This document shows, piece by piece, positions 4,553-8,934 of a stretch of 8,934 bases of DNA (position 1 is the first letter of the stretch; each line of letters opens with the position of its first letter). Below the pieces are notes generated by a model, which did not search any database, was not told where the DNA came from, and saw only the letters and a list, made by a program, of their open reading frames with translations. This DNA is from Acidimicrobiales bacterium (GTDB lineage Bacteria > Actinomycetota > Acidimicrobiia > Acidimicrobiales > RAAP-2). The translations under genes were made by a program, and so were the position numbers. The stretch is from the NCBI GenBank assembly GCA_017883105.1, contig JADGOF010000066.1, forward strand, positions 1 through 8,934, in the 5' to 3' direction.

Positions 4553-6580
4553 TCAGCGGATTCCGTACCAGACACGGGCTGCGCCGGGCTGCACCTTGGG
4601 GGGCGCACCGAGCAACCAGGTGAGGAACTGGACGGACTGTGCAGGGTTGGCAGCCAATGTTGGGAAGGCGATCACCGTGCGGACGTGCCAGGCACGGAAC
4701 TCAGCCAAGAGGACGGACCGCAGGGCCGGGCTCTCCGGAGGAGGTGCTCCTTCGACCAGCTGGCTCAACACCTGCGCGGTCAACGTTGTCCGGGTGTACG
4801 CCAACGTCGGGCTGAACGCGATCTTGTTGTCGGGGCCCTGGGAGACGAGGAAATAGCCTCCCGGCATGCGGAAGCGCATGCGGGACGCCGCTTGCCACGC
4901 CTGGGCATTGGGAACCTTGGACGTCGGGTAGGGATAGACAACGGCCACCGAGCCAGAAGGGACCTGCTGCAGCGCAGGCGACGTGAAGTAGGCCGGAGTA
5001 CCGACCGGGCCGATGGCGGTGAACGGTTCCACCGGGACGAGCGGGACCAGGACGACTACGGAGATAAGCAGAGGGACCACGGTGGCCATGATCCGTCGGT
5101 CCGGGGCGGTCCGCTGGCTACTCGAGTGGGCTGGTGGCCGGCGCTCGGCCAGGGCGGCGCGGAGCTGGTCCAGGATCACGGCGAGCAGAAGCGCGGCGAA
5201 CAGCGTCACATAGAGCGAGTACCTGACGGGGATGGTGTTGCTGAGCAGAGGAAGCTTCGTGAGGATCCATTCCGGCAGTGGAAACCCGGTAGCCGATCCG
5301 GGAGGATTGGCCTTTACCACCAGGGATGCGCCCAGTGAGAGGACGAAGGCTGCCGCCCCGGCGATCGCCGTCACGCGGACCACGACCGATCGTCGCCAGA
5401 GCACGACGGTGCCCACGGCCAGCACCAGCAGCAGCGTGATGCCGAGATACGAACCGTTCTCCGTGGGGCTGTTGGAGAACTTGTCGGCGATCTGGGCGAG
5501 ATGGGACGGAGCGATCCGCAACAGCGAGTCGGGGATCACCGGTCCGAGGAGGTCGGCCCGGTAGCCCTGAGGCACCAGCTGGATCGGACCACTGATATGA
5601 CCCGGGCCGCGCACTGCAAACCAGGCCGGGTAGACCAGCAGCACCGCCGTGGTTCCGGCAGCCCACGCCAACCCCGCGGCCGCATACCGCAGGTGGGACT
5701 GCACCGACCGGTAGCCGGCAATCGCTCCGACCACAGCACAGATGGTGCCGATGATCACGGTGGAAGCCAGCAGCTCGCTCGAGATGAAGAACTGCCCCGC
5801 GCCCAACAGCCCGAGGACGATGCCCCACCGCCGGGGAGAGCCATGCTGTCGGACCAACAGCTCGTGGACGACCAGAAGGATGAGGGGGGTGAACACGACA
5901 AATGTGAGGTTCAGGTGCCCCGAACTCTGGGCGATCTCGTAGGGGGAGAACCCGTACAGCAGTCCGGCGACGAAGGCGGCGGGCCGCCAGGCGACCCAGC
6001 GGAGAGCGAAGAAGTAGCCCGCGGTGGCCGAGGCGGGTAGGGCCAAGGTGATCAGGACATTGAACGACGCGATGGATCCCCAGATGAGGGTGATGGGACT
6101 GGCCACTACCCCGAGCAGCGGCACGCTGGTGTTGGTGAGCAGGTTCACGCCGTACGGATAGTTGGCGAAGTTGCTGAAGAACGGGCTGTGGCCGTGGAGG
6201 ATGGCGAAGGGGAACCACTGGAGGAACCACATGGTGCCGAACTGATCCCCGCCGGTTTGGGACACCGCTGTGGGGTCGGCGCTCCAAATGTGCCAGAAGA
6301 TGGCCACCGACAACGCGAGGTAGACGGCGATGGAGGCGGCGGCCGGCCCGATCCTCCGCCACGACCAAGGACGGTCGGTCACGAGGACATCGGAATCGTC
6401 GGGCCCGTGTTCGGGGGAGCCGACGACGGGGCCAGTCCCCGAAGAATCCGTAGTGCCCGCCGACTCCGGCCCGGTGGGCCGATCCAAAGCATCTGGCCCT
6501 GTCGACTTGTCGTCGCCCCGAGACAGCCCCCGTGTGTCAGCTTCCGAGGGAGCTGGCGTGCTGGCCATGATCTTGGGCAT
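4553..6580 (-). CDS. Polytopic membrane glycosyltransferase-like protein (GT-C type)
   Basis: The product is about 675 aa. It starts with a ~70-residue cytoplasmic tail rich in Ser, Asp, Gly and Pro, followed by about 11-13 membrane segments (for example near 78-100, 152-196, 199-244, 252-290, 300-322, 379-423, 451-470 and 497-516). A ~150-residue exported C-terminal domain follows. The first external loop has the GT-C-like feature TGGDQFGTMWFLQWF with Asp112, then YPYGVNLLTNTSVPLLG. Further marks are FSPYEIAQSSGHLNL and NTIPVRYSLYV. This architecture is typical of transferases that move sugars from polyprenyl-phosphate carriers to cell-envelope or surface polymers. The substrate cannot be told, and an uncharacterised YfhO-like relative is possible. 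The frame stays open far upstream, but that part is antisense to the amidotransferase gene; ATG 6580 or ATG 6568 are realistic starts, neither with a clear ribosome site. Confidence 0.8.
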   Translation of the reverse strand: MPKIMASTPAPSEADTRGLSRGDDKSTGPDALDRPTGPESAGTTDSSGTGPVVGSPEHGPDDSDVLVTDRPWSWRRIGPAAASIAVYLALSVAIFWHIWSADPTAVSQTGGDQFGTMWFLQWFPFAILHGHSPFFSNFANYPYGVNLLTNTSVPLLGVVASPITLIWGSIASFNVLITLALPASATAGYFFALRWVAWRPAAFVAGLLYGFSPYEIAQSSGHLNLTFVVFTPLILLVVHELLVRQHGSPRRWGIVLGLLGAGQFFISSELLASTVIIGTICAVVGAIAGYRSVQSHLRYAAAGLAWAAGTTAVLLVYPAWFAVRGPGHISGPIQLVPQGYRADLLGPVIPDSLLRIAPSHLAQIADKFSNSPTENGSYLGITLLLVLAVGTVVLWRRSVVVRVTAIAGAAAFVLSLGASLVVKANPPGSATGFPLPEWILTKLPLLSNTIPVRYSLYVTLFAALLLAVILDQLRAALAERRPPAHSSSQRTAPDRRIMATVVPLLISVVVLVPLVPVEPFTAIGPVGTPAYFTSPALQQVPSGSVAVVYPYPTSKVPNAQAWQAASRMRFRMPGGYFLVSQGPDNKIAFSPTLAYTRTTLTAQVLSQLVEGAPPPESPALRSVLLAEFRAWHVRTVIAFPTLAANPAQSVQFLTWLLGAPPKVQPGAARVWYGIR

Positions 6581-6750
6581 GGTAGTGCAATCCGATTCGG
6601 CCGACCCCGGGGTCAGCCTGGCTAGTTCTCGACCATGCCAGGGCCGAGATTCCCGGTGGTCGGTGGAATCGATCGGCAACTGCCCCGGGGGTGACGAACC
6701 GGTGCCGGGCTCCGGGCGTGCCGAGCGCCGGACCAGGGAGGTGGCGCCTG

Positions 6751-6779
6751 TCATCGTCGGCCAAACTGTCCGACGATGA
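6751..6779 (+). promoter_or_regulatory. Perfect inverted repeat over the amidotransferase start codon
   Basis: TCATCGTCGG (6751-6760) and CCGACGATGA (6770-6779) are exact reverse complements separated by 9 bases. The right arm contains the ATG (6776-6778). In RNA this would form a 10-bp stem hiding the start codon; in DNA it could be an operator in the 195-base divergent region. A strong GGAGG (6737-6741) lies 34 bases before the ATG, oddly far away. A folded hairpin between the two would shorten that distance. Confidence 0.55.
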
Positions 6780-7456
6780 CCGCACGCGTGGCCTTCCTCC
6801 AACACAGCGAGTGGGATACCCCCGGGATACTCGGGGAGCGCTCTCGCGAACTGCGCTTCACCACCGAGACCTTCCGGGCGGACCGCGGGGCAGATGCACT
6901 CCCCCACCCCGGTGCGATCGACTTGCTGGTCATCATGGGATCGGCCGAGTCCGCCACCAACCGGCAACTTCGCTGGATCGACGACGAGCGCCGACTGGTC
7001 GCCCACGCGGTCAGCGCCGGCATCCCGATGCTCGGGGTGTGCTTCGGCGGTCAACTCCTCGCCCAGGTACTCGGAGGAGAGGTGGACCGGGCTCCCCGGA
7101 GCGAGATCGGCTGGCGCCGGCTGGACACCGACGATCCCGAGCGCATCCCATCCGGTCCGTGGGTGGTGTGGCATGAGGACGCCTTCAGCGCTCCCCCCGG
7201 GGCGGACGCCGCGGCCCGGACCGAGGTGTCCCTCCACGCCTACATCCTGGGCGTCCACACCGGGGTGCAGTTCCACCCCGAAGTCACCTGGGACATCGTG
7301 GCCCACTGGGTCGACGACGCCCGGACCGACGGCCGGATCACCAACACCGAGGCCGCTGAGCTGCTGTCCGGCTTCGACGGAAAGGAGTCGGGGCCAGAGG
7401 ACCAGGCTCGCCGGCTCTTCGATCGGTTCGTCGAGCGGGCAGGCCACAGCATCTGA
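6776..7456 (+). CDS. Class I glutamine amidotransferase domain protein
   Basis: The 226-aa protein is a stand-alone triad-type (class I) glutamine amidotransferase. The nucleophile elbow MLGVCFGGQ places Cys89, and VQFHPEV supplies His167 and Glu169. The oxyanion-side strand LLVIMGS (50-56) and the VWHEDAF segment (131-137) are also typical. Such enzymes hydrolyse glutamine to release ammonia for a partner synthase, or cleave gamma-glutamyl compounds. Family members without a fused synthase are often annotated as GMP-synthase-like, but there is no synthase domain here, so guaA would be wrong. The start ATG lies inside the inverted repeat at 6751-6779 with no adjacent ribosome site. The neighbour upstream is divergent and the gene downstream is convergent, so it is probably a single-gene transcript. 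The substrate is unknown. Confidence 0.88.
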   Translation: MTARVAFLQHSEWDTPGILGERSRELRFTTETFRADRGADALPHPGAIDLLVIMGSAESATNRQLRWIDDERRLVAHAVSAGIPMLGVCFGGQLLAQVLGGEVDRAPRSEIGWRRLDTDDPERIPSGPWVVWHEDAFSAPPGADAAARTEVSLHAYILGVHTGVQFHPEVTWDIVAHWVDDARTDGRITNTEAAELLSGFDGKESGPEDQARRLFDRFVERAGHSI

Positions 7457-7462
7457 CCCGGA

Positions 7463-7480
7463 CCGCACCGGACGGTGCGG
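7463..7480. terminator. Bidirectional GC hairpin between convergent genes
   Basis: CCGCACCG (7463-7470) and CGGTGCGG (7473-7480) are perfect complements; as a hairpin this gives a 7-bp stem with the tetraloop GGAC. It sits between the stop of the amidotransferase gene (7456) and the stop of the minus-strand gene (7486). No T-run follows on either side. Confidence 0.55.
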
Positions 7481-7485
7481 GTACC

Positions 7486-7977
7486 TCAGCCGAACTTCAA
7501 CAACAGGATGGCGATCGCGGTGAAGGCGATACCGGACTTCCACACCCAGTGGGAGCGGAACAGCGACGACACCCCCGGAGAGTTAGCCGACATGGCATCG
7601 GCTGCCGGCTGCCCAGTCACGGCGCTGCCTGTTGCCGTTGCTTGGACCTTCCGGCCGTCCGCTCCGTCTGTTTCCGAAGCCACTGTCCGGGGCCGTGGGT
7701 CCACAGTGGTCCTGTTCCGGCTCCGGCCGGCCGGAGCTCCGTTGGACGGTACTACCGCCGGGGTCTCCACCGGGTCGTCAGCGACGAGTGATGCGGCGGG
7801 GTACGCGGCGACCCGTCGTTCGGCTTCCTCGGCTTCGCGGAGTGCCCCGTCGAGGACACGGAGCAGGCTTTCGATCTCCTGCTCGTTGCGGCTGACCAGG
7901 TCCCGGACCACCGCCTCGGAGATCACATCCGAGCCCACTCCGTTCCCCCTGAGTTCCGCTTCGCCGACTTCAGTCAT
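7486..7977 (-). CDS. Predicted tail-anchored membrane protein, unknown function
   Basis: The 163-aa product has a charged helical region at residues about 17-57 (ISEAVVRDLVSRNEQEIESL, then ALREAEEAERRV), likely a coiled coil. A long low-complexity linker rich in Ala, Val, Pro, Thr and Ser covers about 60-135. A single hydrophobic segment lies at the extreme C-terminus (WVWKSGIAFTAIAILLLKFG). That layout suggests a tail-anchored protein with its body in the cytoplasm. The ATG at 7977 is chosen because it overlaps the end of the upstream gene by 8 bases (ATGACTGA), a sign of translational coupling; there is no strong ribosome site of its own. An upstream in-frame start (8016) would add an unlikely Arg/Trp-rich leader. 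I do not recognise the family. Confidence 0.65.
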   Translation of the reverse strand: MTEVGEAELRGNGVGSDVISEAVVRDLVSRNEQEIESLLRVLDGALREAEEAERRVAAYPAASLVADDPVETPAVVPSNGAPAGRSRNRTTVDPRPRTVASETDGADGRKVQATATGSAVTGQPAADAMSANSPGVSSLFRSHWVWKSGIAFTAIAILLLKFG

Positions 7978-8305
7978 GAGCCACCACGGCGCCCGCCCCC
8001 GCCTGCAGCCATTCACCGTCTGCCACGGTCATCGACATCTGGAACTCGTCAACGACCATCTTCGCCGGTCTGTCGCTCTCCGTCGGCGCTGGCTGCTGAC
8101 CACGGTCGCCCTCTGACCCGCTCTCCCCGCCGAGCGAGCGCAGGCGCTCTTCCTTGCGTCTGGCCCGCTCTGTCCGAGCCCTTGCCTCGGCGATGGCCAG
8201 CTCGATCCGCATTCGCTCGGCCGCGGCCGCCTCCAGATAGGCCTCAACGGACTCTCGGGTATAGGCGGCTGCCGCCTGGCGATCGCTGGGCTGGGTCATG
8301 GTCAC
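7970..8305 (-). CDS. Small coiled-coil protein, unknown function
   Basis: The 111-aa product (109 if ATG 8299 is used instead of GTG 8305) has an Ala/Glu/Arg-rich helix from about residue 15 to 57 (ESVEAYLEAAAAERMRIELA, ARARTERARRKEERLRSL), strongly predicted as coiled coil. A polar Gly/Ser/Glu linker and a short C-terminal region (MVVDEFQMSMTVADGEWLQA) follow. Its stop lies inside the next gene, so the two proteins are probably made in fixed ratio and may interact through their helices. It bears some likeness to DivIVA-like or phasin-like helical proteins, but only in composition. A promoter candidate precedes it at 8342-8370. No family is recognised. Confidence 0.62.
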   Translation of the reverse strand: MTMTQPSDRQAAAAYTRESVEAYLEAAAAERMRIELAIAEARARTERARRKEERLRSLGGESGSEGDRGQQPAPTESDRPAKMVVDEFQMSMTVADGEWLQAGAGAVVAHD

Positions 8306-8341
8306 GGAGGAAGCGCAGCACCACTGCTGGCCCCTGTACCC

Positions 8342-8370
8342 AGTATACCTAGCAGATCACTAGGTTGACA
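8342..8370 (-). promoter_or_regulatory. Promoter and palindrome before the coiled-coil gene pair
   Basis: On the minus strand TATACT (8347-8342) is a good -10. The region 17 bases upstream (TGTCAA, 8370-8365) is a poor -35. The spacer itself is an inverted repeat, CCTAG (8348-8352) and CTAGG (8360-8364) with 7 bases between, so a dimeric regulator could sit between the promoter elements. Transcription would begin about 30 bases before the GTG at 8305. Confidence 0.45.
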
Positions 8371-8406
8371 GGGCGGGTCGAGGTGTTGCGTCCGGACACC
8401 GGGTGG

Positions 8407-8852
8407 TCAGCCGAAGCGGCCGTGCACGTAGTCGATGGTGCGCGGGTCCTGCGGGGAGTCGAACATGGCATCGGTCGGGCCGTGCTCGATGATGTAGCCC
8501 GGTGCCCCCTGCTCGGCCAGGAAGAACGCCGTGTAGTCGGAGACCCGTTGGGCCTGCTGCATGTTGTGGGTCACGATGACGATGGTGATCTCGGACCGCA
8601 ACTCCTCGATGGTGGTCTCGATCCGACGGGTCGAAGTGGGGTCGAGGGCCGAGCACGGTTCGTCCATAAGCAGCACCCGGGGTTGGACGGCCAGGGCCCG
8701 TACGATGCACAGGCGCTGTTGCGGGCTCCGGACAGGGCGCCTCCGGGTTGGCGCAGGCGCGACTCCACCTCGTTCCACAAGCCGGCCTTGACCAGGAAGT
8801 GTTGCACGATCTCGTCTTTGGCACCCTGGTCCTTGGAGGCTGTCGCTGAAAT
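8407..8852 (-). pseudogene. pstB: Frameshifted, 5'-truncated phosphate ABC transporter ATPase
   Basis: The C-terminal part is clearly PstB: QQRLCIVRALAVQP, Walker B VLLMDEP, D-loop SALDP, an H-loop VTHNMQQAQRVSDY and a tail TIDYVHGRFG. PstB is the cytoplasmic ATPase of the high-affinity phosphate importer PstSCAB. The stretch just upstream, LVKAGLWNEVESRLRQPGG, is also PstB but in another frame. The join falls in the ABC signature LSGGQ, where the sequence is one base short (near 8718-8728). A further break occurs above about 8852: that frame meets a stop, and the Walker A half is not recognisable in 8853-8934. The gene is therefore either decayed or the window end carries sequencing or assembly errors. 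Two separate breaks in about 130 bases favour poor data as much as biology. No phoU or pstA is seen beside it. Confidence 0.72.
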
Positions 8853-8934
8853 TCACGCTGGTGGCGGTTCTCAGTGCTCAGCGACCAATCGGCGGCTGAG
8901 CATGCGAACGTCCAGGTGGCCACGAGTTCTCGCC

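Noticed and set aside
6776..7456. Naming the amidotransferase guaA
   Set aside because: Only the glutaminase domain is present; there is no ATP-pyrophosphatase or dimerisation domain.
6581..7543. Extra N-terminal 321 residues open in frame ahead of the membrane protein on the minus strand
   Set aside because: It lies antisense to the well-supported glutamine amidotransferase gene and its translation has no membrane or domain features; it is open because of GC-rich codon structure.
1..8934. CRISPR array, toxin-antitoxin RNA, retron or phage module
   Set aside because: No regularly spaced repeats, reverse transcriptase, integrase or phage structural protein is visible on either strand.

Overview
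The window looks like chromosomal DNA from a high-GC actinobacterium. The evidence is strong G/C preference at third codon positions, GTG starts, a likely leaderless promoter, and protein families common in Actinobacteria. I lean towards an Acidimicrobiia-like lineage, but that is inference and no marker gene is present. No rRNA, tRNA or CRISPR array is visible.

The left half (about 1-3890) reads as an accessory stretch. It starts with a frame-disrupted helix-turn-helix gene of the excisionase/antitoxin kind (157-564), whose ribosome site lies in a hairpin, and an overlapping small unknown gene (564-800). A minus-strand gene (900-1655) encodes a ribbon-helix-helix DNA-binding domain fused to a YfbU domain, with a palindromic operator candidate beside its start. 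The gap 1656-2129 holds two tandem repeats that resemble the end of an IS21-type insertion sequence, then a promoter with a duplicated start-codon segment. That promoter drives a type IV (AbiE-like) toxin-antitoxin pair: a 380-residue AbiEi_2-like regulator and, overlapping by 4 bases, an AbiEii-like nucleotidyltransferase.

The most striking feature is that the nucleotidyltransferase is not complete. Around base 3890 (residue about 207) it runs in frame into the C-terminal two thirds of a HAD-IB phosphatase that lacks its catalytic DxDGT start. The joint product is a 374-residue chimera. It probably marks the right edge of the accessory segment, where a resident HAD gene was cut.

The right half looks more ordinary: a large membrane glycosyltransferase-like protein (minus, 4553-6580), a divergent class I glutamine amidotransferase (plus, 6776-7456) whose start codon sits in a perfect inverted repeat, and a translationally coupled minus-strand pair of small unknown proteins (7970-8305 and 7486-7977), the second a predicted tail-anchored membrane protein. 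The window ends in a frameshifted pstB (phosphate ABC transporter ATPase), broken exactly in the ABC signature motif. Both convergent gene junctions carry short GC-rich hairpins.
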